A stretch of DNA of 64,000 nucleotides, from assembly GCF_921293095.1 (NCBI RefSeq), contig NC_060248.1:75213243-75277242 (forward strand), given 5' to 3'. The translations under genes and the position numbers were made by a program. The notes under the pieces are model-generated. The model did not search any database. It was not told the origin of the DNA and saw only the letters and a list, made by a program, of their open reading frames with translations. How positions within the stretch are numbered: the first letter of the stretch is position 1; every line of letters starts with the position of its first letter. Origin of the DNA: Ischnura elegans (taxonomy: Eukaryota > Arthropoda > Insecta > Odonata > Coenagrionidae). Below, piece by piece: positions 1 through 13,860 of the stretch.

Positions 1-3000
1 ATGCACGTATCCAGGCTACGTTCAGAAATACTAGAAAAAAGCAGTGTTTAAAAAAACTATGTTTATTGTCGTAAATAAGCCTGTTCAACTATTGATATGC
101 TTATTGCCTATTCTCGCATATAACATACAACCTAAAATAAACTTCATGAAAAGAAACACGTCAGTATACTTTCAATCTCTCTATCTCTTCAATAGATAGC
201 TTTTCTGGTATTATCTGAACACATCCTTATTCTATACCCTATTCTATCTCCTTGCAAAACACTGGAACTGTTGGAACTATTTTCTTTTTTGAATTTCAAC
301 GTTTCTGCCTTCATTCATTTCGCTTAGCATTTACTCTCCACTTTTTATCATATTTTATTCTCTCTATTTACAGCTCTCATTTTTTCATGTCCCTTTGATT
401 TTTCAAACTGTGCACCTTTCTGCTGCCTGTTTTGACAGGCACGGGGATAATTGACTCGCGCGATATTTTTAACGTGCGATACAAATAGCATTTCATTGAC
501 TTCACTTTGTTTAGAATTGTCTCTTCCATTCCATGTAATATTAATTTTCTTATTTCTTTCGGCCGTTATCAGTTCTTCATACTGTAAACTCTGAAGCACT
601 GAACGACTCCGTACGGTAGTAAATTCAGTCGGAGTCCAAAAGTAGCCAAAACTAAGTAATGGGATAATGAAACATTCGGTGTTGCATACAGCATATCGGA
701 AGCGTATGACTTATCGATAGCCAAACGTTCGAGCATTAGTTTCCTCGAGCGAAGGCCATTAATTGGCTGAATGAGCTACAATACGGTGAAAATTCATGTA
801 AAATTGGTTTCGTGAAAGAGTTATACTCGATTACGAAAATAGGTGTTCTCTACGAAAATGTCCATTTACGAGAAAATATATTTTTTTATGAATCCGTATC
901 TTTCGGGCAGGATATTTTTTCTGTCTCATGATTGTAGTTTTTGGGCTATTGGACATTTAATGTTTACTATTTATGTTCCCGCTATCTCGTTGCTGCCCCG
1001 TCGTCATTTTCTTTAATTATCGATTTTTATGGTGTTATGCAAGATTTGGTGCTGAATACGTTCAAGTTTAAGCACAGCGTAAATTTATGCCTTCTTATCG
1101 CGCAATGAAAAGTGAACAGTAGCAACACTGAAAAATACTAAAATCGTTAACTCGTTCCCTAACATCCACTCTCATTTCCTGTTTTTTCTCAGGCTGCGTA
1201 CATTTCACATGCATTTGTCATCTCTCCGCGGGCAATACTGGACGCAAGTTAGTCAGGACTTTTCCAAATCAGCACATGACGAGAATCGTTGCAAATTTAT
1301 TGGAAATCATTTTCCAAATACTCGATTGAATAATATAATTTAAGAAAACACCGTTTTAAATGGACCGTCAATAGTATAGTTACCGTCAACACGCATTTTT
1401 GATCAATATCTGAGATATTTAGTGGAATATTGTTCCATATATGCTTGTATGAATGAAGATTCAACACTATCACCCCCTGGGAAGCGTTATGTGTGCACTA
1501 AAAACAATGGAAATAATTACAAATATTTATTAGATCATTTTCAGCGGTATGAAACCAGCAATCTGTATCCAATATAGTCTCTGGATTGTTTATTCCGTAA
1601 CCCTTTTCCCCATGACTTGAAATTCAGACTAAATTCAAAGGAAGGCTCAATAGACTCTGGGATAGGTAGCTGCATTATTTTGAAACCTTAAGGATTAACT
1701 TTTTGATTTGCCTTCACAATGTCTTTTGTATGATGATGGGCCAATAAGTATAATATTAATATAAATAGGTTGTTGTGGACCAATCCTTCTTCCATCCTTT
1801 CTGGCATTCTCAAAGGAAGGCAATTCAATTTCAGCCGACTCGGGAAATGGGATCTGCATGCATGAACGAGCTCCTGGCCTTTCCAAGGCGCATCTCTTGT
1901 CTTATTTGCATCACTCCCTCGTTCCCTGTGTCCTCCTGCTACGCTTGAGGAACACATCAAGATATCGGAAAATATCATCATAGTCAAATACATCGGGGAT
2001 CTAATGTTGATTTTAGTCTTTGTCGATGTCGGATAAACGTCATTATACATAAATTTCTCTATAATAAAAACCAAAATTACACTCCCGATGCAAATATCAC
2101 GATAAGAACTAGAACAAAATATCCCCTTATATGATCCGATTGAAAAAAGTCACCCGATAAAATATCGCTACGCATTATCCGAAAAATATGTCCGATATCA
2201 ATATATTTCATTCGTTACGATCCGTTATTTTTTATATGGAGACGATTTTTTAAAGTAAGTCTCACGACGATATTCGTCGAGATATTTTTACGGACTCGAC
2301 AGGATGACATGAATCGTCCCATTCGAGCTATTTTTATGTCATAACAGCTGAATATCGATATTTAAAAAATGTAACTTATTCCGATGCTGAGTTCTCACCT
2401 TCCATCCTGCACCGTGTCACAGCGCCCTCTCCTGATTTGCTCTTCCCCTTTCCTTGTCGCCACAACTCAGTCCCTCTTCCACATTTCTCATTTCCTCTCT
2501 CCTGAACCACCCCTTGAAGTATATTCCCTTCTCATCCTCTCCCCACCTTCCTTGCCTGATTTATTTTTTGGCCCCTTCATCCGTTACAATCTCTCGGCGA
2601 TTCTCGCACTTTTTATCATTCTAAAAACTCACTCTGGTTGTATATCAAAGCAATATATGTATATTACTCTTTACCTCTCTCGTTTTTGGTCAAACGATTT
2701 ATACCTTGTTCTCTCACGGTCAAAGTCTCAGAGTATTTATTGCTATATTCTGAGGTTTTAAGAATACATTTACAGACAGGGTAACGCAACCTTTGAACAT
2801 GTTAGTTGTCAAGCTAACAGGACAATCTTTAATTAAACTGCTACTTCGATGCTAACAATGACACTGTTATCTCCATGCGTTATCTTAATGCCATCACCAT
2901 GTAAGAAATTAAGTTGCCATTTCGTATAATAATTTTCTTTTTTAAGTACAAGAGTCGTCTTAAGGTTAGGCTGATTGCTAGTTACTCTCAAGATCAGAAA

Positions 3001-6000
3001 CTTTGAAAATCGAAAAACCTGACGGTAAAAGACCAAAGTAACCTGGTGGTGGTGCAATGTACTGAGGGTCAAATGATTGGATAGGGTAAGAAACGAGATG
3101 GTGTAATAGAAGCAAAAATTGGAATATAAATAGAAGGAAAAAGGGAACTTTGGAGCACCTTACGCGAGAAGGGGAGATTTGGTAGATATACCAGGTCACA
3201 AGACATCATTTACAGTTTTCCTTGAAAGACATTAACTTAAAAGAGGAGAAGAGTTGTAGTTAGAAGAAGAAATAATTGAGCGAAAAATAAAGTAGACGTA
3301 CTTGGGACAGATGAAGAAAGAAACGAGAAATAAACACATGGTGGTACTGAAGGAAATAGCATGGGAGAGAGAGGAATTCAAGGCTGCAGTATACCAATCT
3401 CAGGATTGCAATACAATGATGACGAATTGCCATTTGGGATTCTCTCCTACTTGACTTTCAACCTTGCACTTCTATCATAACGCCCATCGCCCCAAGAGTG
3501 AGGGATCTATTCACGCGGTGTGCGATAGGGAAGCCAAACACATGTGACGTGGGATGAAAAATTCAGGGACTCAGTCAGCTTCGTCGGCGTGGATGCGTTT
3601 CACTTGCTCTGGGGGATTGCAGCTGCGCTTTCACTGCACCCAGGGTTTGGCTGAGAGGTGAACAATGGAAACCGTTTCGTTACTCTTCTCTTTATCTTCC
3701 TCTGCCTTTTGTCGTTCACTTCCGTTCTCTCCACTCCCCTTTCCACTCGACTCCACTTTTTTTACCTCTTCTTCTGGCTGCTCTAAAATGCACTGCAACA
3801 CTACTCTGTCCCTGCAGGCTGAGGCGGTGATAGAGGATGTAGATTCATCAGCTACGATAAGCGATGTGTCAAGGTATTTATGTCATGGCATTCATACCCT
3901 TTATTTTCTGTTTTGAATTGAATGCACATTTGAAATATTAGAATAGGTCCAAATATTGACAAACATAAGGACGTATGTAAACGCAGGCCCCGCATCATAT
4001 TTTTGAAATGCGTGGTGAAATGTGAATCGCAATAACCTATTCATTACACCTTGAATTGATACGTTTATTTGGTATGATGATTGAATTTTTAATTGAAGCA
4101 TCATATGAGGGGCAGAAATATGGCAATATTGACACAAAGCAACTTCGAAGGTTTCTCTTGATGGGATCACATTTCGAAATTATTGAAAACCCTCTCCGTA
4201 ATTTCCCGCGGTAAATAACTTTTGAACGACCTTCATTTCAGCATTATAAATAATTTTATAATGATGATGCATAAATATTAGATACTCATGAGTATTGAGT
4301 ATGCATGATAATGCAACAGGATAATTTCTTAAGGTTTTTTAAAGTGTGAATACCCTCGTTTTATTACTTTTCGGGTATTTGGCATCACTATTTCGGAGTC
4401 TATATTTATTATCTTACTTTTTTTCTCTTCATTCATACTGCATTCTCTTCCTCCTTTCTTCCCCCCTCTTCGTTTCAAGCTCCATCCACCTCAACTTCCA
4501 TTTTCTCTTCCTCCTCTATTATTTTCCTTCCTCCTCTTCCCTTTGCTTACTCCCTTCCCACAGGCGAAAGCGCTTCCTTGCAATTCATTGTCGCGCACGG
4601 CTCGTTCCGCGCACTCCTGCTTAGGGATAAATACGAGTGCTTAAGTGGACTTTTATGTCCCATTCTAGTCTACTTACGCCTTGTTTAATTGGCAAGTATT
4701 GATGTGTATTTTTACTTAGTTTTATTCCTTTAATAAAGGACTACTTTTATCAAAATTATGTGGCCCTTGATGTTATTTTTAACAACTAAAGATAATGATC
4801 CTAATTTGGGAAATTGAAATAACTGAAAATGGTTGTGAATCTTGTAGATTGCAATGAATTGAATGCAGCTTAAAAGGATAAGTGTTAAAAACGTGAAGAA
4901 GGAGGAATATTTCAAATCAGCAGGAATTTGTAAATTGATTTGGGCCTTACTATCATTCATTTAATATTATCATTTACGAAAGAACTTCTGAGGCGTAGTG
5001 ATGGGTGAAGTAACTTTCGGAATTCGAGGAAGAAAGTGGTTAGGATAGTAAAACAGAAATCCTGCCCTGGAGGTTAGTAAACGTTTCATATTTTCACGAG
5101 AAGATAATCAACGATGGAGTACAGTGAATTAATTATGAATTTTGTGTTAAAATTAATATTTTCAGAAGATCGAAGAAATTTTTTCCTTTTTATAAAGAAA
5201 GAAATTGGTGATGTCACAAGCAAAACCAAATGCTATATGCTTAATATTTATTCTTTGATTTCTCTAAAAATATTTCAATATTTTTGGGAGCAATTGTATC
5301 TGCAAATAAGAAACCTGATTGATGTGTAGACTTTCCTTTAATATTCTTGTTTAGGAAATATATTCTCTATTAGATTATAAAAAAATATCCATGTTGCTTA
5401 ATGAATTAATTTTTACTTCGACTTGGTGAGCGTAAATTATTATTTGTAATTCAATCGTAACGAATCTATCAAAATATATAATTCCTTTTCGAAGTAAATG
5501 GACTCAGTGGGCAATCTCTAAAAGCATTTTGAATTCATATTTTTCAAAATTTGAAAGAATTAACGCTATTTAACGTACTCGCAAAGTATTTTGTGAGCTC
5601 GTAGATTGGTCATCGGCGCGGAGCTAAGGAGAGATCATCTATGGTGTAACTACAATACACTTTTAAGTATGAAAAAATTAGTGAATGTGAAATGAATGAA
5701 TAAATAATTCAGATTCCTCGGTGGAATAAGAACTGATTGATCGTGCTGAACGTAATGTCGCCGGAAAGCCATTTCGGCATTGCGCTATCTCTCCCTTATA
5801 CGTGCAGATGACAGGTTTTGACCCTATCGGTTGAGAGTCACGCTAGATTCCGTATAGTAGATACCTGAAACGTGGACTAAGTGGCGCCTTTACCACCCCT
5901 GAGAGCTGTCTGGTCATTAATGCCCTGCTCAGCGGGGTTTAACTCAAGGATAAGGGTCGGGTTTGCGGTTTTCAGCATCACCCGTGGCTTCCTACACCTT

Positions 6001-8339
6001 TCGACCTCCTCCCCTACCACCCACGTGACGTCACTGCCTACCCCTTCGGGACGTATACTTTGCTACCCCTTCCTCTTGAATTCCCCCACCCTCCTCACCC
6101 TCTCTCTTTAACAACTGCTGCCCCTTCTACCGCTCCCGGAATCGCTATCCAAAGTGCATGGGCCCGCCTATTAACGCGCACTACCAAGGTGTTTACAATG
6201 CTGGTTGAAGTCCATACTATTTACGTAAGAAAATACACAAGACTCATAACCATCCGGGCATTTGTGACATTCATAATATACACATCTAGATAATACCCCA
6301 CAAGCTGCCAAAAAAGGCGTTTGGGGGTGTTAGGACACCAGCCGTTTACACATAAAAAGCAAAAATACTCAAACAAAATAACGACTAGCATTTATAAAAG
6401 TCATTTATGGTTCGAGGAAAAACGAATTCCCATATCTATCCGTTCGGCAAAATGTCTCTCTTAATCTATCGCTTCTGTCGGACCTGGATTCTGTGGGGCT
6501 CCAACATGATAGTCGTAGATCGTAATTGATTGTATCGGTGAAAGGCAAAGGAATCGGCTGTTTCATCTAGAATTCCATTGGTACCTATACCAAAAATAAT
6601 AATATTTTCCTAGTTTCCGCATATTCTTAACCCTTTGCAAGCATCTAAGTATTCCCCTATGTGGTCCCATATAAACTTTTCTAATTGATTAATCTAAGCT
6701 CCGTGGCTGGATCGCGGTCTCTGTGCCATCCCAAGCTGTAAGGCCTACCTATTAGCGTAAAATACTCAGAGGTATACAAATCAGGTTAAAGACTTGTTTA
6801 TGTACGCTGGTTAGTAAGCAAGATTCAAATTGTCATAACACCTTTTAATTTAGCGGCGATAATTAAAGACATCGCAGTAAAAGACTTTATAGATAGGCCG
6901 ATAAGTGACTTTTTTATTTAAAAAAATGGTGGAAAAAAGGTTCCCTTTGAAAACATTCATTTTCTATTTCCCTTCTTGTATGGTTTGCAATAGGCTTGAA
7001 AGCCATCTGAAAAATATATACCATCGGCGATATCATTTAAAATGCTCTCTTGGTAGAATGGGAGTTCATTTTGTGGTGAATATTTTAAGGTTTTTCAATC
7101 ATGCCTCTTTCGTGCGTTATAGGTATCCACAATTGGTCAAGTAAAATTGCAGGAATTTTGTTTGAAATTCATTTCTTTGCAGTCATAATTACCCCTAATT
7201 TTTGTCCAGACAATGCCTATGACATTTGAATTTTGTCTGTAAAATGTAATAAAAAATTTCTCGTCAAGTGTAGCTAAATATGCTCCAGAAAATTCGATAG
7301 GTACTACACAGTAATATTCAGCTCCGACGACCGTAGAGGTGTGCTAGACCTCGCCTGTTTATTTTACAAGCGTTCCCTATTCAGGTCCGGTGCGGTTATC
7401 TAATTACCACTGATCTAGTCTTTGGCCACTTTCCTCGTGAAATTCATTTTTCTTTTCATGAAATGCCTATATTTTCACTTCTCGTAATATCACCACAAAA
7501 AATCAGTCTTTTTTGTTAAAATACTGGAACCTTGCAAACACGTGGCCTTTCCCTTTAACAGTTAATTAAATTCATGAATGTTCATTGGAAACTTTTTCGG
7601 AAACCCGGTGGTTTGGCTGATTCTCACCTCTCCCAATCACTTCTGGAGAGAAAACGATGTCCAATGGAGAAGATATAGTTATAAATTAACTCTTCCATGT
7701 TCCAGGCTTAGTTGACTGTTAAACGACACCATTTTTTTCACCAACTAGAAAGGAGAGAAATTGGAAGACTCTCATCCTTCATGCTTGGGCTGGCTATCAA
7801 GTGTTGATTAATTTGAGAATTAGTCATTAGAATTCTTGGCTTGTTGTAATAATAAAAATCATAAAGTTGACGTTAAAATTGAGGTTACAATTATAATCGA
7901 AAATAAATGATAAAAACGTCATTATATAGAGAGAAGGTATTGAAAGATACGAAAGAGAGGACGTACTTCAAGTTAGCTTACGAAGTAGTTTAGTAGTGGT
8001 AAGTTAGTACGAAGATAAGCTTATAGGAGAATTGATGGAGGAGGTGTGTCAAGGACTTAATAGGAGACGTAATTGGGGTATGTCAAAAAGTCTAAGAATT
8101 CATGGCTTGTGATGATGATAAACGTGAGTCATCTTTTGACTATTACACACCAGAGTACACAACCTTAAGAGGACGCATTCCTGCTGCTCGACCGGTATCT
8201 GTTGGTGATGGATTTTTCACTTAAAACTTAAGGTATCGTTTGAAATTTTCTGGGTGTATAAAGTTTACCGATATATAAGTGACAATATTTTCCTGCTCTC
8301 AACTTTATGATCACCTCATAATTTTATCTTTTAACAATT
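1..8339. other. No recognisable gene; AT-rich non-coding DNA
   Basis: Open frames here are short (128 codons or fewer), lack recognisable domains and have no convincing splice partners. CT-rich tracts occur at about 2,390-2,600, 3,690-3,780, 4,420-4,560 and 5,990-6,120 and account for most of the longer frames. The only repeat I can name is a copy of the ATCTAC-type family at about 6,280-6,350. The stretch could be intergenic or a long 5' intron of the FAM110-like gene, whose first exon is missing. Confidence 0.6.
6280..6350 (-). repeat. Dispersed ATCTAC-type repeat, copy 1
   Basis: The segment runs CATCTAGATAATACCCCACA, then a short A-rich stretch, then a GGGGGTGTTAGGACACCAGCC-like block. 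Copies related by sequence lie at 41,356-41,440 and 44,433-44,492 (opposite orientation) and 62,266-62,360 (same orientation). The strand given is nominal. The shared core is a hexamer ATCTAC run, a CCCGCAAGCC-like block and a GGCAGGGGGTGTT-like block. It is probably the end of a dispersed retroelement, but no coding part is present to prove it. Confidence 0.5.
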
Positions 8340-8347
8340 GTCTTGTA

Positions 8348-8640
8348 CAGGGGTCTCCAAAATACCGCCCGCGGAGGGCTTTCATCCGGCCCGCGCAGTC
8401 GTTTCAAGTAGCGCGCGATTCTCGCTCGTTTAACTCTGTGAGACGCCGCTAGGAGCATTGCAGCGCTGTACTGCACGTCAAGTCGCCTTCAACTGTTCGT
8501 AAATAAGAAATACGCTACCGGATTCTTCAGCAGACGTTGGTATCGAATACTTCAGTCATCGGCAAATTTGCTATCCGGCTCGCGGGGCGATTCGGAACTT
8601 GGAATGTGGCCCTCGTGGCCTAGTAAATTGGAAACCCCTG
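8348..8640. mobile_element. hAT-type MITE (293 bp)
   Basis: The element begins CAGGGGTCTCCAAA and ends TTGGAAACCCCTG, giving terminal inverted repeats typical of hAT elements. It is flanked by an 8 bp target-site duplication, GTCTTGTA (8,340-8,347) and GTCTTGTG (8,641-8,648), with one mismatch. The interior is GC-rich and non-coding, with CGCCCGCGGAGGGC-type sequence near the left end and GGCCCTCGTGGCC near the right. It must have been mobilised by a transposase encoded elsewhere. Confidence 0.85.
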
Positions 8641-9570
8641 GTCTTGTGTATTTTTTTTAAATATTTGGGATATGGGGAAATTTGAAACAGGGTTAATTCT
8701 GTTTAACGTGAAATTTCATATGAAAGCATTAGCTTACTCAAGTAATTCTTCATAAAAACCGGTTATTGGAGATGTTTGTACTTTTACGGGTTTTACGCTT
8801 GCGCCTAAAAACCTTTAACTATTTAATATCTTTAGGGGCGTTCAAACTCTTGCCTGTGCAAACTCTCCTTATCCTCCTAGCCTTCGATCCCCTTTGGTTT
8901 AGCGATACAACCTTTCGCCAACCTTTCCCATTCATTTTTAGGAGCCTCCCAGGTTATTATTTTTACCGAGTTCCTTCCGCCGAGATAACGGCTCGTAATA
9001 TTTCAGAAGTGGCGTCGGTGATTTTTTTTTCATATTTATTCCCACCCACCTTCCTCGGGTAAATCACTTCTGGGTTGAGGGGACGATGTGAATTATTTTT
9101 TATCCGGCGCCTCTTTCATTCCGTGGAAACTCGTAAAAGAGGTAAAAGGAAAGGGGGGGGGGCGGAGAAAAGGCGGGGATCTTAGGATTAAGACGTCGTG
9201 ATTGATAAGCTCGCGGTCGGAAGATTTAAAGGCCTTTTCGTCTCCTCCCAAGTGGGGCGAACTCCTTTCGATGCAAAAATCTCCGCGGATTAAAGTCAAA
9301 TTCTATTGGGAAGGGATTGTAAATCTGGGTTATCAGGGTTATCATTTCTAATTAATCAAATGAAACGAATAAAATTAGTTTTATAATCAACATCGAGCGT
9401 AAGTAAATTTATGAAGTTAAAATAATTTTAACTACAGTTTAGGGGCATTAATATCAAGGGAAATTCTGTCATTGCATGACATGAATCCACTAAAAAATAG
9501 ATATCGTAGCTTGAGAAAGAATTCGGGATATTCGGTCTATGCAAAATCGCACCTTTTGGGATAACATCGA

Positions 9571-11115
9571 GCAAAATTCAAGTAAACTCGATTTGATTTC
9601 GATCAATTAGTGGAGTATACAAAGTTTGTCATACTCTGTTGGCGATTTTAAGAGGGTTTAATAATGACTCATTGGTTTCCATAGAAATAATTAAATAAAC
9701 TTTGATCTCAAATATGGAATTAATTATTCGGCCCTTGTCTTGTCCTGCGAATATTAATTTTTTAAAGCCATTTAAGGTAAGAATCAGTTAGCTCCTGTGT
9801 TTGGGGACGTGATATTTTTTGTACATAATAATTATGCTTGCCTTATACACCAATTTCGCCTTTCTACAATTCCATTTTTTTGAATTTGCATACCGTGTAT
9901 CCAAGTTACTCCACCTTATAGCATTTTCCTTTAATCTCTGCTGGATAGATTCGAATTTATTATACTGCCGTTTTAGTGTGTGAAACGCTTTATTAAGAAA
10001 GTTTAGTTTCGTGTTAGTCGTAGAACTTGCACTGTACTTAGGCAACCTAATTTTTCACTCTAGGGCTCTGTTTTAATGCATCTTGCGATTTCAGTTGAGC
10101 AAATATATACTTCCAATGGTCGGAGCTACACAATTCTACTGCATTTATTGATTAAATCAAACATCCGATTGAGATAAGCGTCCCATTTGATTTTGAATAA
10201 AAATTTCTCGGATAGATTTTACGCTGGGCTGTCTTTTATTGAGCCCACTCATATCTCAATTGTCATTACGGCAATCAATTTGGAAGTGTTTTTTCCGAAA
10301 AGGTAACTTTTCAAATCCCTGATTGCGGCATCAATGGATTTACCTATTTATCTCAATTTTTTTGGCTCTTAATGCGCTACTTAAGGAATACAATGAAGCG
10401 AAATTCAAGTCAACTCGATTTGATTTCGTTAATTTAGTGGAGCTTGTAAAGTTAGTGATGCATTTTTGGCGTTTTTATGAAGATAGCGGTAAAGGTTCAT
10501 GGGAATTCTTGTAAATAAATCATTATAATATTATATTATCTCTATAAGAAATTATTTATTCAGCCTTTGTCTTGTCCTTCGATTAGTAATTTTTAAAAGT
10601 CATTTACGGTAAGAATCAACGACCTCCTGTGTCAAGAGACGTGAATACTTTTTTTGGGGCATAATAACTTTGCTCTCCTTATAAAACTCCATTTGTTGAA
10701 TTTGCATGCCGAGTATCCTACCATTTTGCTCGAAGATCTCTACTAGATTGATTCAAATATATAAAGTACCCATTTTTGTGTGTAAAGCACTGAATTAGGG
10801 CGGATTATCTTCATGTTAGTCGTAGAGCTTGCACTGTACGTAGGCAACCTAATTTGTCACTCCATAACGCCGTGTTTTAAACCATCTCCGTAATTTCAGT
10901 CGGACGAGTTAATGCTTCCTGAAGGTTTTCAGAAAAAAATTTCTCGGAGACATTTTACGCTGAACTGCCTTTTATTGATCACACTCATATCTCAACCGTC
11001 CTAACGCCAGTCAATTTTAAAGTGTTTTTTTACCCGAAAAGGCAACTTTTCAAATCTCTAATTGCGGCATCAATGGAGTGATTTATCTCAATTCTTTGCG
11101 GGTCTTAATGCCTGT
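9571..11115. repeat. Two diverged direct repeats of about 0.8 kb
   Basis: Unit 1 (about 9,571-10,397) and unit 2 (about 10,398-11,115) align through most of their length. Shared landmarks include AAATTCAAGT plus ACTCGATTTGATTTCG at both starts, CTTGCACTGTAC plus AGGCAACCTAATTT in the middle, and AATTTCTCGGA, TTTTACGCTG and TTGCGGCATCAATGGA near the ends. The offset shrinks from about 827 to about 740 bp along the repeat, so indels have accumulated. No open frame is conserved between the units. Confidence 0.75.
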
Positions 11116-11380
11116 TGTTTTTTTTTTTCATTCCTTCCAATAAGTTTTACCTCCCATCCGTGCAGGTTTTATGGTGTTGCGTTCGAGAATGGATGTTATC
11201 CACGGTCGCGCTCTGATCCACTCTGACCGTTTCTCACTCCCATTAATCCCTCATCCCTCTACCCTTTTACACTCCCCATCCCATTCCACCCTTTCCACTG
11301 TATCCTCCTTTACCCCTCCCCACTCTTACCTCTCCTTTCTCCACTCCATCAATCCTCCTTTCTCCTCCACTCTCTGCTTT

Positions 11381-12840
11381 GCCTCGACAAACCTCACTCC
11401 TGCCCGGCGCAAGTTAAACCCTTCGAGTGGTCAAACGGTGTACTGGGACTTATGGGGTCGCGCACGGTCTAAAAAAAAAACCTTTTTTCGATTCCACCCC
11501 CAAATGTGCGCAAAGTCTATAAATTATCTGTACCTAATGGGTGCGTCCACCAATTCATTTTTACTGACTTATTGTCTGTTCCTTCCGTAAAATGAATTCT
11601 TGAATTAAATTTCGAGTACAGATCTTAGTGAACGACCTCGTTATAATGCGTCTTAGTTGAGTTTTGGTCCAGAAAATATCAATAGTTATTGAGCGAATCC
11701 AACGTTATGGCAATTTTATTTTTCATTATCACAACATAATGCCATCCTTTCTTTTCCATTCCTCTTCATTACCTCGACTAACCTCACTCCTGCCCAACGT
11801 GCGTTAAACCCTTCAAGTGGTCCACTGATATACTGGGACTTACGGGATCGCACATGGTCAATAAAAAAAAACCCTGATTCCGATTCCACTCCGCAAAGTT
11901 TATAAATTATCTGTATTGGCTGCATTCAGAAATTTATTTTTACTGCCGATTGTCTGTCCCTTTTGTGAACTGAATTCTTTAAATTAATTGCGAATTCGGG
12001 TCTCAGTAAACTTAATTAAGACACATGATATCTATCACATGAATTATCTGTGGCTAAAAAATACATTCTAACACGTTTGACACGTTTGCGAAGTGGAGTC
12101 TGAAGCCGTTAGATATGCTATTCATTATTGAGGGAGATGAGGAGCCGGAAAAGTAGTTTGAATCGAAAATTCGCTTATCTCTTTGAAATTTTGAAATTTT
12201 TCTCCGGCCTTTCGGATACCTGTCAATTGGCATCAAATTACTTTGTTGCTTCCATAAATGTTTTTTATTACTGATGCACACAACTACATCCCAAAAACAC
12301 GATATTAGATCCGCATTTTTTTTCACTGAACCGAAGGAAGCGAAAAAATAAGGGAGGTATTCTAATAAAGAGATAAGTGAAGGAATTCGTATTTTCTCTC
12401 GAACAATAAATCACTTAAATGAAATCAGGCAGTGTAATCATATACAAAGTGTGTCTAATTTATTTTCTGTATTCTCTACCAGGACATCGATAGATGATCA
12501 AACATCTATCTCCACACTGTACATTGATTTTATTGATGGAGTAGTATATAGATGTAGATGAACTACGCATTTCCACACTTGCAGCATCATCAAATATGCA
12601 CAACATGCGTATTTTAACCCGAAGATAAAAAAACAGGCTAAACTTAGTACGTTTCAGTAGTTTACAAACATCTAAAATCTAATATGATCCATTGATGTTA
12701 AATCATACTATCCATCTTAAGAGCCATCATAACAATGAGTCTTAATTGAGTTTTGGTACAGAAATAATTCATAGTGATCGATTGAAGCCTACATTTTATA
12801 AATTTAATTTTTCATCATCATGAAATATTATCATCCTAAG
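11381..12840. repeat. Direct repeat with unit of about 389 bp; second unit split by an insertion
   Basis: Unit 1 starts at about 11,381 and unit 2 at about 11,770. Both begin with CTCGACAAACCTCACTCCTG-like sequence and share TACTGGGACTTA, TATAAATTATCTGTA and ATTGTCTGT. Unit 2 stops matching at about 12,010. Its missing tail (GTCTTAATTGAGTTTTGGTA) reappears at about 12,735, so about 0.7 kb was inserted into it. The inserted piece is the left arm of the inverted repeat pair described next. Confidence 0.7.
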
Positions 12841-13860
12841 GATAACCCAATCATAAAATTATCGTGATCTTGATTGTTTGAAAAGGCCTTTTAAAATATG
12901 TATGATTAATTTTTATTTCCCTTTCTCAGTAATGTTTGGTGGAAAGAATCAGAGCATGTGTAAGAAAAACGGAGTTAATACATCCGGTGTTTCGATTGAC
13001 TCGCTAAGACGACCGACGAGATTTCACCCTCTCCCTAGCTCACTAGCGAAATAAACGATGTAGGTACATGAAGATAAATAATTACGATAAAGTAAACAAC
13101 GTTGGTAGAAACCTTAAAATATTTGGGTCGCGATATCTAGTGGCAGCGCTCATATTAAATTCATAATATTTGATTTAAAATTTAGATAGATCGCATGATG
13201 TGCCATCAATATGCATCAATGAATCAACTTTGTTGTTAGATGCTTTTAAGCTATTTTAGCGTGCAGCTTTTAGCCTGTTTTTGTATCTTAAGGTTCAAAT
13301 AAGACATATTGTGCATATTTGATGATGCTGTATAGTGTACAAAAACGTAGTACATCTACATCTACAAACTAACACATCAATAGACTCAATACAAGGTGTT
13401 TTTGTATATGCTTATTATCCTAGTAGAGAATGCGATGGTAAATTAGGCACACGTTGTAAGTGATAGCTCTGCCTGAGTTCAAACCAACATTTATAAAAGA
13501 GGTTTATTTTTTTAGATCAAACACGAATTCCTTCTCACTACTGCTTTGCAAAATATCACCCTCATGCTAATATCGCTCTTTTCTGTGTTGCAGTTATGCG
13601 CATCAGAAAAACAAAATATTTTTGGAAGCAACAAAGTTATTTGATGGTATCTGAAGGCCGGAATAGTGAAATGCTTAGTTCTCAGCTAATTTCCAATTCA
13701 CCCTACTCTATCTGGCTCCTCATGTACGTCATTAATATCTAGTGGCATAGTTCGTAGCATATATAACGGCTGCAAACTCTATTGCGTAAAAGTGTGAAAT
13801 ATTCATGTTAGGATGTATTTTTTAGCCGTAGAAAATTCATTTGATGCTTTTATGATACCG
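12026..13860. repeat. Pair of long inverted repeats (about 0.7 kb arms)
   Basis: The left arm (about 12,026-12,722) and right arm (about 13,178-13,860) are reverse complements with moderate divergence. Paired landmarks are GGCTAAAAAATACAT near both outer ends, AACTTTGTTGCTTCCA, GCATCATCAAATATGCACAA and AAAACAGGCTAAA. About 455 bp separates the arms, and part of that is the tail of the split 389 bp repeat. This is best read as two oppositely oriented copies of one unidentified repeat rather than one transposon. No transposase frame is visible in either copy. Confidence 0.7.

Noticed and set aside
2384..2761. 125-codon forward frame
   Set aside because: Ser/Leu/Pro-rich translation of a CT-rich tract with no domain, no conserved motif and no splice context.
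3665..3900. Exon-like segment after a CT-rich tract (CTGCAG acceptor, AG|GTATTT donor, peptide AEAVIEDVDSSATISDVS)
   Set aside because: The junction phase does not fit the FAM110-like exon at 19,565, the donor is weak and no other partner exon is visible.
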